25,168 nucleotides of DNA from CAZSWR01 sp964610885 (GCA_964610885.1 CAZSWR010000054.1:1-25168); one strand, 5' to 3'. Positions 11,633 through 18,496 are shown, numbered from the stretch's first letter. Notes: generated from the letters alone by a model not told the origin. Program-made: numbers and translations.

Positions 11633-12112
11633 ATGATTGAACCAAGAATTGAAACGCTACAGCCGAAAAAATTAGTTGGTCTGCGTATGGCAATGAGCTT
11701 GAGCAATAACCTAACCGGTAAGCTCTGGAGCAACTTCATGCCACTGCGCGGCCAAATCGCGAATAAGCTGTCGGACGATTTGATCTCGCTCCAAGTATTC
11801 GGGCCGTCATATTTCGCAAATTTTGCCCCGACGAATGAATTTGAAAAATGGGCAGCGGCCGAGGTGGATAGCTTTGATAGCGTCCCAAACGGAATGGAGA
11901 CTCTCGCACTCGAAGGCGGGCTGTACGCAGTTTTCGATTACAAAGGCCCGAGCACCGACCCGAGCATTTTCCAATACATCTACGGGACTTGGGTGCCCGG
12001 TTCCGGGTACGTGTTGGACTCAAGGCCGCATTTCGAGGTATTGGGCGCAAAATACAAGAACGCCGACCCGACCTCGGAGGAAGAAATATGGATTCCAATC
12101 CGAAAGAAGTGA
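11633..12112 (+). CDS. GyrI-like effector-binding domain protein
   Basis: 159 residues matching the stand-alone GyrI-like (SbmC/AraC effector-binding) fold. It begins with the typical PRIETLQPKKLVGLRMAMS, where a ligand-binding strand follows I-E. It has the mid-domain GGLYAVFDYKGP (substrate-pocket strand) and IFQYIYGTWVPGSGYVLDSRPHFEVLG, and closes with EEIWIPIRK, all standard for the family. Members bind small amphipathic molecules or, for SbmC, protect DNA gyrase. The lack of a DNA-binding domain means it is not itself a regulator. GGAG at 11622-11625 lies 7 bp before the ATG. It is second in a two-gene operon with the secreted protein at 11012. Confidence 0.85.
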   Translation: MIEPRIETLQPKKLVGLRMAMSLSNNLTGKLWSNFMPLRGQIANKLSDDLISLQVFGPSYFANFAPTNEFEKWAAAEVDSFDSVPNGMETLALEGGLYAVFDYKGPSTDPSIFQYIYGTWVPGSGYVLDSRPHFEVLGAKYKNADPTSEEEIWIPIRKK

Positions 12113-12175
12113 GAAATAATAATATGTCATATGTCAATTGAATTAGTTAATAGATTGGTTCAATAAATTTTGTGA

Positions 12176-12350
12176 GGGTAATGTACCAAATACAATTTTG
12201 ACCGGGTTGTTAAACCAAAATGATTTTCCGCGCGAGCGGTTGTTGTATAATTCGCCGCATGAATCAACCATCTCCATATAACATTCGCTACGCGAAAAAT
12301 CCCCCCAATCGTACATTTTGCTACAATAGAACAACCGCTCGCGCGGTACA
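12176..12350. repeat. Palindromic 175-bp element, copy 1
   Basis: Starts at GGGTAATGTACCAAATAC and ends after a perfect 17-bp inverted repeat: CCGCGCGAGCGGTTGTT at 12228-12244 and its complement at 12330-12346. A second copy in the same orientation is at 15100-15274. The minus strand is open across the element (about 12334 to 12143) and reads ...YNNRSRGKSFWFNNPVK then IVFGTLP. Its last part resembles the amino-terminal NPTKIxFG strand of iron-containing alcohol dehydrogenases. I cannot say whether it is translated. Confidence 0.75.
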
Positions 12351-13028
12351 CCATACTTCCGATTTTGATAACTCTATCAAATTGGTCTATGGGACTTGTG
12401 CCCGCGCAAAGCGTTATAAGAGGCTGTTAATAAAGAAAAATCTGCAACAATGGGTTTCAGCCCATTGCCTACATCGCGGTAAGTCATTGAAATATCGACA
12501 AATCCCCCAACCCACTTTTTCAAATGGGGTCAAAGAAAATATTCGCGTAAAACACTGGCAGCTTTAGAGACAGGGGTATACTCGAACCCTCGGGTTAAAC
12601 CTTTTGGTTGGCACAGAGATACTTTTTCAACAGGCTCATTGAACTCTATTCTAATATTAGTAAAAATTAATTCTCTTTCATCTTTCCTCTCGTAATTGCG
12701 CTGCCCTTGAAAAATAAAGTGGCAGCCGCCACCTTTCTTAAGTTTCAATACGAGTTAAACGCTGTATTACACAATAATTAATTGTGGTTAATAGAGTTGT
12801 ATCAATCACAATTAACTTGCATTGTGCTCCTTCTTTTTGTATTTTCACGCTCAATCATTGAAAACTAATCGGATCTAATTGCAAAGAGGAAGGAGTGAAA
12901 AGTGGAGCTGCCTTTCAATGCTAACAGAGCCTGCCCTATTCGCCTCAATTCACGACTGGCGAAAAGCTGCCGGTACCGATTCCTTTTTGAAGACAACACA
13001 CTATTGTCCAAGCATCTTTGAGGTGGTT
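12351..13028. other. Repeat-rich non-coding region
   Basis: No convincing gene. It contains a hairpin CAATGGG/CCCATTG (12448-12467, 6-nt loop) and a copy of the GTGGC-type repeat at 12698-12734. The rest is AT-rich. An open frame runs from 12879 into the T9SS gene, but its first 50 codons lack coding character and the true start is at 13029. Confidence 0.5.
12698..12734. repeat. GTGGC-type short repeat, copy 1
   Basis: Reads gcgctgcccttgaaaaa then taaagtggcagccgccacct. The core GTGGC-AGCC-GCCAC is a small hairpin. It matches 15473-15509 with few changes and, more loosely, 17635-17670. It lies in a gene-free stretch, as do the other copies. Confidence 0.65.
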
Positions 13029-13907
13029 ATGAATGCGCACATTTTCAAACTTTTTCTGATCACGTCTTTTATTCTGGTAATCAGTCCTCTAAACACAAGA
13101 GCGAACGATCAGAAGTTGGCAGACAAAACAATTCTTGTGTCCGAATTCCGCAACGCGAACGGGTATGCAACACATGAATTGATATTCGGGGATAAAAATC
13201 GTGATGGTGTGTATGACCAAGTGGAGAACCAATACACATTTCATTTTGACATCGAACGACCACGGACATTACCCCAAATTGCATTGGACACAGTAATTGT
13301 TAATGAAATTGATTTCCGAATATCCGGTACTTCGGCTGGTAGCCCCGAAGGAAACGTTTCGGAGCAGATTTTCTCCGGTTTGATAAGCGCCAAAGATATT
13401 CATTATGATCAAATCACCGACGAGATGCTGACGCTTGCGCCAAACGAAACCGACTCGAAGAAAATCAGTGCCTTCCTGAAAAACATTCTCGACATCGCAT
13501 CTTCGAGTTATTATTTCAATTTCGTGGACGCCAAAGGCTCGACAATTGGCTCGTTCAATGCTAATTTGGACGTGGGCGCGGAACTGACACTCACACAGAT
13601 GATCAACCTTGACGTAATGTTTTCAGAGATTTCGGATCGGAGCAGAGAAGCAGTGGCGCAGATGTACAGCATCGAACCGAACCCCGCGGCCGATTCGTTT
13701 CGCATCGCAATTGTTTCGGACATTCTCGCGAGCAAGCTGGAGCAGGTCGAGATATACTCCATAGATGGCGAGAGAGTGTTCAATACTGCCGGAACACCGG
13801 GCCGATCGATCGAAGTCAATTGCTCATCGTGGGCAGTCGGCAAGTATATGATTCGTTTTTCCGGCGAAGGCGGCTCCCTTTCCGATACGCTAACAGTTAT
13901 CAGGTAA
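13029..13907 (+). CDS. Secreted protein with T9SS C-terminal sorting domain
   Basis: 292 residues. I chose ATG 13029 because GAGGTGG lies just upstream and a signal peptide follows directly (MNAHIFKLFLITSFILVISP ... TRA). The in-frame upstream extension to 12879 has no leader or coding character. A Ca-binding-loop-like DKNRDGVYDQVE lies near residues 50-61. The central part is unrecognised. The last 80 residues or so form a type A T9SS sorting domain: PNPAADSFRIAI, VEIYSIDGERVFN, SSWAVGKYMIRF and a final strand DTLTVIR. The family is exported by Sec, carried over the outer membrane by the Por machinery, and released or anchored after CTD removal. Cargo function is unknown. Confidence 0.85.
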   Translation: MNAHIFKLFLITSFILVISPLNTRANDQKLADKTILVSEFRNANGYATHELIFGDKNRDGVYDQVENQYTFHFDIERPRTLPQIALDTVIVNEIDFRISGTSAGSPEGNVSEQIFSGLISAKDIHYDQITDEMLTLAPNETDSKKISAFLKNILDIASSSYYFNFVDAKGSTIGSFNANLDVGAELTLTQMINLDVMFSEISDRSREAVAQMYSIEPNPAADSFRIAIVSDILASKLEQVEIYSIDGERVFNTAGTPGRSIEVNCSSWAVGKYMIRFSGEGGSLSDTLTVIR

Positions 13908-13928
13908 AACCACAATGCTGCATTTGAG

Positions 13929-13962
13929 AGTCATACGACTACTCCGGAGTGGTCGTATGACT
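13929..13962. terminator. 34-bp near-perfect palindrome between convergent genes
   Basis: Arms AGTCATACGACTACTCC and GGAGTGGTCGTATGACT meet with no loop at TCC|GGA and differ at one base pair (a G-T wobble as RNA). It sits 21 bp past the T9SS cargo gene and 23 bp before the end of the convergent pRiA4b-like gene, a natural place for a shared terminator. Neither strand has a T tract after it, so intrinsic termination is only one option; a protein-binding palindrome is another. Confidence 0.55.
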
Positions 13963-13985
13963 TAGAACTATCACATCTTGTTGGT

Positions 13986-14558
13986 TTAATCCTTAACAAA
14001 TTTCTTCAGCTTTTTATTCACTTCGTCAATATCGAAAAACTCTGGATCGAAACCCTCGCCAAACAAATTATTGACATATTCGTAGTTATCGTCCTCGGTG
14101 TCCTTCAAAACTTCGAGTTTGTGTGAATAGCCCCACACGCCGCCACAATCTTCGGGCGGGCAGGCCATTTTCCCGTCCAAACAGACCGGAAGCTCCAAAG
14201 TGCCATCGAAAGGAAGGATTTTCTCTAAAGTGATTTTGTGTATCCAACTGTCGCCGAAATCATATTCATATTTAATCTTGTCCTTCACTTCGCTCAGCAA
14301 ATCGGAAATACGAGTGCTTTTTTTTATGTAGTCAATCTCTGAGGGCATCATTGGAGTACCACCATCGAACGAAGGGAGGTATTGCTTTCCATTCTTCACG
14401 AACATGTGCATGTGCTCATTGCTCCAGCCCATTGCAGCCTGGATTATTCTATGGAATACTAACAACTTTGTATCAGATGAGATAAGCAATTTCCTCCAGA
14501 TCCTCGGCGTGGAATCATCCAAGAGAATCTTGATTTGATAGATTTTCTTTTTCATCAT
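13986..14558 (-). CDS. Plasmid pRiA4b ORF-3-like (TnpR-passenger type) family protein
   Basis: 190 residues from MMKKKIYQIKI, where KKIYQIKILL-DDSTPRIWRKL is the standard opening of the pRiA4b ORF-3 family (PF07929). Further signatures are FHRIIQAAMGWSNEHMHMF, the YEYDFGDSWIHKITLE core, and CPPEDCGGVWGY with its conserved Cys pair. ATG 14558 (or 14555) is preceded by a purine-rich GGTGAAAGAAGA; the frame is open to 14600 but has no ribosome site there. The family was first seen on a Ri plasmid and in IS1096 as a passenger, and its biochemical role is unknown. Its presence in this repeat-filled accessory zone fits a mobile history, but no transposase or terminal repeats flank it. Confidence 0.88.
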   Translation of the reverse strand: MMKKKIYQIKILLDDSTPRIWRKLLISSDTKLLVFHRIIQAAMGWSNEHMHMFVKNGKQYLPSFDGGTPMMPSEIDYIKKSTRISDLLSEVKDKIKYEYDFGDSWIHKITLEKILPFDGTLELPVCLDGKMACPPEDCGGVWGYSHKLEVLKDTEDDNYEYVNNLFGEGFDPEFFDIDEVNKKLKKFVKD

Positions 14559-14872
14559 TCTTCTTTCACCAATATTTGAAACAGAGTCCAGTTTTTCCAA
14601 ATTCCACCTTATACAGTCTCAATTTTCAATTATTCCTTCTGTTTTCAATACCGACAATTCGAAAACAAGATTGCATATTTCAAAACACTTGCATAATGCA
14701 AACATACAAATATTTCAAAATTGGCATAGCTTAATATTATTACTTATCAAGTATAGTTTCCCACATTTCGCAACAATCCAAATTCTACGAAGAATCAAAG
14801 AATCTCGCCTTGGAATAATCTTATTTTTTTCTGAATTTGCTTTCCGTTTATGAACATAAATACGAGGCCGAA
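14559..14872. promoter_or_regulatory. Divergent AT-rich promoter region
   Basis: About 310 bp between divergent genes. It contains TTGCATAATGCAA at 14689-14701 (6-bp arms around one A) flanked by two direct copies of ATATTTCAAAA at 14675-14685 and 14710-14720. This symmetric arrangement resembles an operator, though no regulator can be assigned. From about 14823 onward the sequence belongs to the duplicated DUF6485 segment. Confidence 0.35.
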
Positions 14873-15068
14873 ATGGATTGCCGATCAGACCAGAACAACA
14901 AACGCTGCACGTGTACGTATTCGCCATGCTCCCGCCACGGAATCTGTTGCGAATGCGTCGCATACCACGCCCGCTCGCGCCAATTGCCCGCCTGTTTCTT
15001 CCCGGCGGACGTGGAGCGGACTTACGACCGTTCCTTCGAGAAATTCGCCCGATGCGTGGCCGACGGAA
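14823..15068 (+). repeat. 245-bp duplicated segment carrying a DUF6485-like gene, copy 1
   Basis: Near-identical to 16281-16526 in direct orientation. The shared block begins at TTTTTTCTGAATTTGC, includes the 5' leader and ribosome site, and stops at GACGGAAAAAT just before the stop codon. Only two substitutions were noticed, both silent third positions (GAG/GAA and CGA/CGC). Confidence 0.85.
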
Positions 15069-15076
15069 AAATATAG
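14873..15076 (+). CDS. Cys-rich small protein, DUF6485-like, copy 1
   Basis: 67 residues. The start ATG 14873 is chosen because family members begin M-x-C and an ACGAGG ribosome site lies 6 bp upstream; the frame extends further 5' without coding character. Cysteines occur at 3, 12, 14, 19, 25, 26, 28, 41 and 61. The motif CTCTYSPCSRHGICCEC followed by YH, LPACFFP and VERTYDRS is the DUF6485 signature. The clustered Cys pairs suggest a zinc- or Fe-S-binding fold (inference). Function is not known. A second gene encoding an identical product except the last residue (Ile here, Met there) lies 1458 bp downstream. Confidence 0.8.
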   Translation: MDCRSDQNNKRCTCTYSPCSRHGICCECVAYHARSRQLPACFFPADVERTYDRSFEKFARCVADGKI

Positions 15077-15099
15077 ATAGGTTCTATAAAGCTTTCTTT

Positions 15100-15274
15100 G
15101 GGTAATGTACCAAATACAATGTTGACCGGGTTGTTAAACCAAAATGATTTTCCGCGCGAGCGGTTGTTGTATAATTCGCCGCATGAATCAATCATCTCCA
15201 TATAACATTCGCTATGCGAAATAAATCCCGAAAAATCACACATTTTGCTACAATATAACAACCGCTACGCGGTA
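15100..15274. repeat. Palindromic 175-bp element, copy 2
   Basis: Same order as the element at 12176: GGGTAATGTACCAAATAC, left arm CCGCGCGAGCGGTTGTT at 15152-15168, right arm AACAACCGCTACGCGG at 15258-15273 (one base shorter and altered). A 3-nt indel relative to copy 1 preserves the minus-strand frame, which again reads SECYMEM then DSCGELYNNRSRGKS and FWFNNPVNIVFGTLP. It begins 24 bp after the stop of the DUF6485-like gene. Confidence 0.75.
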
Positions 15275-15419
15275 TCGCGAAAATGTAAATGCTTTTATCT
15301 ACAACAGATCAACCACAACGCGGTATCTTGCCAGTTTAACATTATGGGTCTATATCGTTTTGTGTGGGTATATCCATTAGATAGAATGGGTCTTGAACCG
15401 TCCGAAGGTTAATAAGTAG

Positions 15420-15439
15420 GGGTTCAAAATTTTGAACCC
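15420..15439. repeat. 20-bp perfect palindrome
   Basis: GGGTTCAAAATTTTGAACCC is fully self-complementary and is followed at once by a partial direct copy (cattttgaacccttac, 15443-15458). It could be a cruciform or hairpin seed, or a dimeric protein site. There is nothing to assign it to. Confidence 0.6.
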
Positions 15440-15472
15440 TTACATTTTGAACCCTTACTGCCATTTCTGGCC

Positions 15473-15509
15473 GCGCTGTCCTTGAAAAACAAAGTGGCAG
15501 TCGCCACCT
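15473..15509. repeat. GTGGC-type short repeat, copy 2
   Basis: Reads cgcgctgtccttgaaaaac then aaagtggcagtcgccacct, nearly the same as 12698-12734. The core is the small hairpin GTGGC-AGTC-GCCAC. Confidence 0.65.
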
Positions 15510-15661
15510 ATAGTCTTGCATAGCGAATTCTGAACTGAGTTCCTTCGCGCCCGCGCGATTGCTGGCAAACCCAATGCCTGTTGGAATATATGAACTTGGG
15601 ATTCTATTGCATTTTTTGTAAATTTGCGATAGCGTTTTTATTAGAATTGGAGACAATCCAT

Positions 15662-16135
15662 TTGAGGAACAACGATATATTTCGCAGGCTTCGCTACATA
15701 TTCGATTTCAACGATACAAAAATGATGGAATTGTTTTCTCTTGGCGATTACGCTGCCACACGCGCCGAAATTAGCGACTGGCTGAAGAAAGATGATGACC
15801 CTGCGTTCCAAGAGCTGCCAGACGTGCGGCTCGCAATTTTCTTAAACGGATTCATCAACGATCGGCGCGGGAAAAGGGAGGGCGAGCAGCCACCACCGGA
15901 GTTGCGTTTGAATAACAATATTATCTTCAGAAAGCTTAGAATTGCGCTGAACCTGAAGGATGAGGATATTTTGCGCATTCTTGCCGTTGCCGGGCTGCGT
16001 ATTAGCAAGCACGAGCTTAGCGCGTTCTTCCGCAATCCCAACCAAAGGCAATACTGCCCATGCGAGGATCAGGTGCTACGGAACTTCTTGGCAGGGCTTC
16101 AGATCAAGCATCGCGGATACAAAAATCTTAGCTAA
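15662..16135 (+). CDS. DUF1456 (YehS-like) family protein
   Basis: 157 residues read from a TTG codon. The frame is open from ATG 15581, but the first 27 codons there lack coding character. The family begins with M-x-NND-I-hRRhRY, and this matches exactly at TTG 15662 (RNNDIFRRLRYIFDFND). GGAG at 15649-15652 gives 9 bp spacing to it. The protein has the usual two tandem copies of the domain: NNDIFRRLRYIFDFND..ELFSLG, then NNIIFRKLRIALNLKDEDIL..LAVAG. LRNFLAGL sits near the C terminus. DUF1456 proteins are small cytoplasmic proteins of unknown function. The gene lies between the two DUF6485 copies. Confidence 0.85.
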   Translation: MRNNDIFRRLRYIFDFNDTKMMELFSLGDYAATRAEISDWLKKDDDPAFQELPDVRLAIFLNGFINDRRGKREGEQPPPELRLNNNIIFRKLRIALNLKDEDILRILAVAGLRISKHELSAFFRNPNQRQYCPCEDQVLRNFLAGLQIKHRGYKNLS

Positions 16136-16198
16136 TTGATTAGTATGACTCGAGAAACACCGTATCTCTTTATTATTCTAATGCTTTATTGCCGATTT

Positions 16199-16231
16199 AG
16201 TCATTATACCATTCCAAATGGTAGAGTGACT
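16199..16231 (+). terminator. Inverted repeat downstream of the DUF1456 gene
   Basis: AGTCATTATACCATT (16199-16213) pairs with AATGGTAGAGTGACT (16217-16231) with two mismatches and a 3-nt loop, 63 bp after the stop. No T tract follows, so termination is plausible but not certain. Confidence 0.4.
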
Positions 16232-16280
16232 CCAGAAGGATCATATCTATTCTAAACCCAATAATCCTTGGAAAATTCTC

Positions 16281-16526
16281 GATTTTTTCTGAATTTGCTT
16301 TCCGTTTATGAACATAAATACGAGGCCGAAATGGATTGCCGATCAGACCAGAACAACAAACGCTGCACGTGTACGTATTCGCCATGCTCCCGCCACGGAA
16401 TCTGTTGCGAATGCGTCGCATACCACGCCCGCTCGCGCCAATTGCCCGCCTGTTTCTTCCCGGCGGACGTGGAGCGGACTTACGACCGTTCCTTCGAAAA
16501 ATTCGCCCGCTGCGTGGCCGACGGAA
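16281..16526 (+). repeat. 245-bp duplicated segment carrying a DUF6485-like gene, copy 2
   Basis: Direct copy of 14823-15068, beginning at TTTTTTCTGAATTTGC and ending at GACGGAAAAAT. Flanks on both sides are unrelated between the copies, so the duplication unit is the gene with its own leader. No terminal inverted repeats or target duplications are evident. Confidence 0.85.
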
Positions 16527-16534
16527 AAATGTAA
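16331..16534 (+). CDS. Cys-rich small protein, DUF6485-like, copy 2
   Basis: 67 residues, the same protein as the gene at 14873 apart from the final residue (Met instead of Ile, beyond the duplicated block). ATG 16331 has the same ACGAGG ribosome site 6 bp upstream. Nucleotide differences inside the gene are two silent third-position changes. That implies recent duplication, or gene conversion under purifying selection. All nine Cys, CTCTYSPCSRHGICCEC and VERTYDRS are intact, so both copies look functional. Confidence 0.8.
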   Translation: MDCRSDQNNKRCTCTYSPCSRHGICCECVAYHARSRQLPACFFPADVERTYDRSFEKFARCVADGKM

Positions 16535-16707
16535 ACATTAGATTGCCTTCACGCGAGGAGCTTGCATGAAATAGTATTCTATGGTTGCAATTGGGTTACC
16601 CAATGTGCCCTTTTGACCGAGAGCTTGCGTTAACAATATAGTGATAGAATTCAGCATAATTTTGTTTAATTTTGTAGTTGTTTTCAAATTGTAACTTTGA
16701 GGATATT

Positions 16708-17592
16708 ATGAGTTTTATTGAAAACGCATTTGTGATCAAAATTGATTTCAACAAAGATAGCAAGAAGCCTGCACATGTTTTCAGAATCATGTCAGAGTTG
16801 GTTGAATCTTTCAATATCCTCGATTCTGCTCTCATCTGCTCTATCGACTCAAAAATTCAACCAATAGTAATGTTGGAGGATATTGAAAAAGGTAGCATTT
16901 TATCTCGATTTAAATATTTTCTGGAGCTAATTCCTGACGATGCAATACATAACATTGACTGGAAAAAATTTGTTGGCACGTTTTTGTTAAAAGGGAAATA
17001 TGCAATAATTGATTTTATCAATAAAAGAGAGACAATTTCAACAAACGACGATATTAATCTTTTGATTAGCGAAATCTCTGATTTGGCTAAGGATGCCCAA
17101 ATAAAAGAATTAACAGTTCCCGGATCTATAGACATTCCACGATTGCTTTCAGGCATTGCAGATATTTCAAATGCAGTTTCTAAGTTAGAAGAAAAAGAAA
17201 ATATTTACTACCATATCGAAGATAAAGAAATCTCGTTTAATCTTAACTTCAAATTTGACGAAAGCAGCATTGAGGATTTGCTTACATCCGAAACTATCAC
17301 GTCGAACACAGAAATGATATTGAAAATAAAGAAACCTGATTATTTAGGGGATTCTAAATGGGAATTCAGGCATAAAAAAGATGTCATCAACGCGAATATT
17401 CTTGACGAAGCATGGATAGAAAAATTCAGTAACAGAGAAATCACCCTCAAACCCGGCGATTCTATTAGAGCCATCGTCCAAACTGAAGTCAAATATGATT
17501 TCGATCGAGAGGTTACCTCAATCAATCATTGCATAATCAACGTTATTGAGGTTATCTTTTCAAAACCCAACAGCTCCAGTTTCCTTTTCTAA
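16708..17592 (+). CDS. Unrecognised 294-residue cytoplasmic protein
   Basis: Start ATG 16708 is preceded by GAGG (16700-16703); an upstream in-frame ATG at 16678 has no ribosome site. No signal peptide or membrane segment. The N-terminal half (about 1-110) is regular alpha/beta with FNKDSKKPAHVFRIMSELV, SALICSIDSKIQPIVMLEDI, EKGSILSRFKYFLE and WKKFVGTFLLKGKYAIIDFI. I have a sense of similar uncharacterised proteins in accessory regions but cannot name a family. The C-terminal half (about 170-294) looks beta-rich (LNFKFDESSIEDLL, WEFRHKKDVINANI, VKYDFDREVTSINHCIINVI). It is AT-rich compared with the metabolic genes, suggesting acquisition. It stands alone between the DUF6485 duplicate and the GTGGC repeat. 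Confidence 0.75.
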   Translation: MSFIENAFVIKIDFNKDSKKPAHVFRIMSELVESFNILDSALICSIDSKIQPIVMLEDIEKGSILSRFKYFLELIPDDAIHNIDWKKFVGTFLLKGKYAIIDFINKRETISTNDDINLLISEISDLAKDAQIKELTVPGSIDIPRLLSGIADISNAVSKLEEKENIYYHIEDKEISFNLNFKFDESSIEDLLTSETITSNTEMILKIKKPDYLGDSKWEFRHKKDVINANILDEAWIEKFSNREITLKPGDSIRAIVQTEVKYDFDREVTSINHCIINVIEVIFSKPNSSSFLF

Positions 17593-17634
17593 TAGGATGA
17601 AAAATGAATTCATGCTCATCTTTCTTTTCGTCAT

Positions 17635-17670
17635 TGTCCTGCTCTTAAAATTTAGTGGCAATCGCCATCT
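17635..17670. repeat. GTGGC-type short repeat, degenerate copy 3
   Basis: gtcctgctcttaaaattta then gtggcaatcgccatct. This is aligned with copies 1 and 2 but has several changes; the hairpin core is GTGGC-AATC-GCCAT. It lies 42 bp after the unrecognised gene ending at 17592. Confidence 0.5.
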
Positions 17671-17794
17671 AATTTCAAAACTTAATGCTCCAACGCTTCG
17701 CGTGCATGTCGAGGCACTTCTTCTCGCTGCGGGCAGCGCGCCCAAGCTATCGGGTTGAATACTTATTTCAAAAAAACTACTAAGTGCAACTGTT

Positions 17795-18496
17795 ATGCAA
17801 ATTACGACAAAAGCAAATGGCTACAAAATATCGAAAGTGCTCGGCTGGCGCAGCAACGTGTTTTTGCTCGCCGGCGGGGATACGAACGTGCTAATAGACA
17901 CTTCGTCCCGCTCTTGGCGGCGTTTGCTGTTTCGCAGATTGAAAAGCCTGCATATCGATGCCATATCGTACTTGTTTCTGACACATGCGCATTTCGACCA
18001 TGCGGACAATGCGGGCGCAATCAAAGAGAAGTTTGGAGCCAAGGTGGTCATTCACGCTCGAGAGAAGGCGTTCCTGGAGGAGGGAGGCGTCTGCGTGCCG
18101 CGAGGCACCAATCGAATCACTCGGATGCTAACCGACCGATTCGGCGAGCGATTGGCAGCGAAAATGTCGTGCAGGCCAGCGCTGGCGGATATTACGTTTT
18201 CCGGCGAGACAACAATCGAAGCCGGAGGACTTGAGTTTACGTTGCTGCCCACGCCGGGCCATACTTACGGTTCGTCCGTTTTGATTGCCGATGGAGAGAT
18301 TGCCATCGCGGGCGATACTGTCTTTGGGGTTTTCCCGTGGTCGGCGTATCCCCCGTATTCGGAGGATGCCCGCGAAATGGTTCGGAGTTGGGAAATACTG
18401 CTCGATACGGGATGCCGACTGTTTTTGCCTTCGCACGGCCGGGCAATTGGCCGGAAGCTATTGGAAAGAGAGTACACGAAAAGAAAGGGAAGATGA
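17795..18496 (+). CDS. Metallo-beta-lactamase-fold hydrolase
   Basis: 233 residues with the complete MBL metal site: THAHFDHADN (His64, His66, Asp68, His69), PGHTYGS (His156), AGDTVFG (Asp174) and LPSHGRAI (His214). It should therefore bind two metal ions. The size and the PGHT-GD-SHG spacing match the general glyoxalase II-like/MBL-fold hydrolase group. Substrate cannot be told. There is an insertion between His69 and His156 (FLEEGGVCVPRGTNRITRML) that may form a lid. No signal peptide. It begins past a 200-bp repeat-bearing gap and ends 62 bp from the convergent GH57 gene. Confidence 0.9.
   Translation: MQITTKANGYKISKVLGWRSNVFLLAGGDTNVLIDTSSRSWRRLLFRRLKSLHIDAISYLFLTHAHFDHADNAGAIKEKFGAKVVIHAREKAFLEEGGVCVPRGTNRITRMLTDRFGERLAAKMSCRPALADITFSGETTIEAGGLEFTLLPTPGHTYGSSVLIADGEIAIAGDTVFGVFPWSAYPPYSEDAREMVRSWEILLDTGCRLFLPSHGRAIGRKLLEREYTKRKGR

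Larger units (their letters stand above)
15077..15661. other. Gene-free, repeat-packed region
   Basis: Holds copy 2 of the palindromic 175-bp element (15100-15274), a further partial arm (caaccacaacgcggtatc, about 15308-15325), the 20-bp palindrome at 15420-15439, and copy 2 of the GTGGC repeat (15473-15509). I see no RNA gene. The ribosome site of the DUF1456 gene (GGAG, 15649-15652) closes the region. Confidence 0.6.

Noticed and set aside
12879..13028. 50-residue N-terminal extension of the T9SS cargo protein
   Set aside because: It would bury the signal peptide in the middle of the protein. A ribosome site and leader support ATG 13029.
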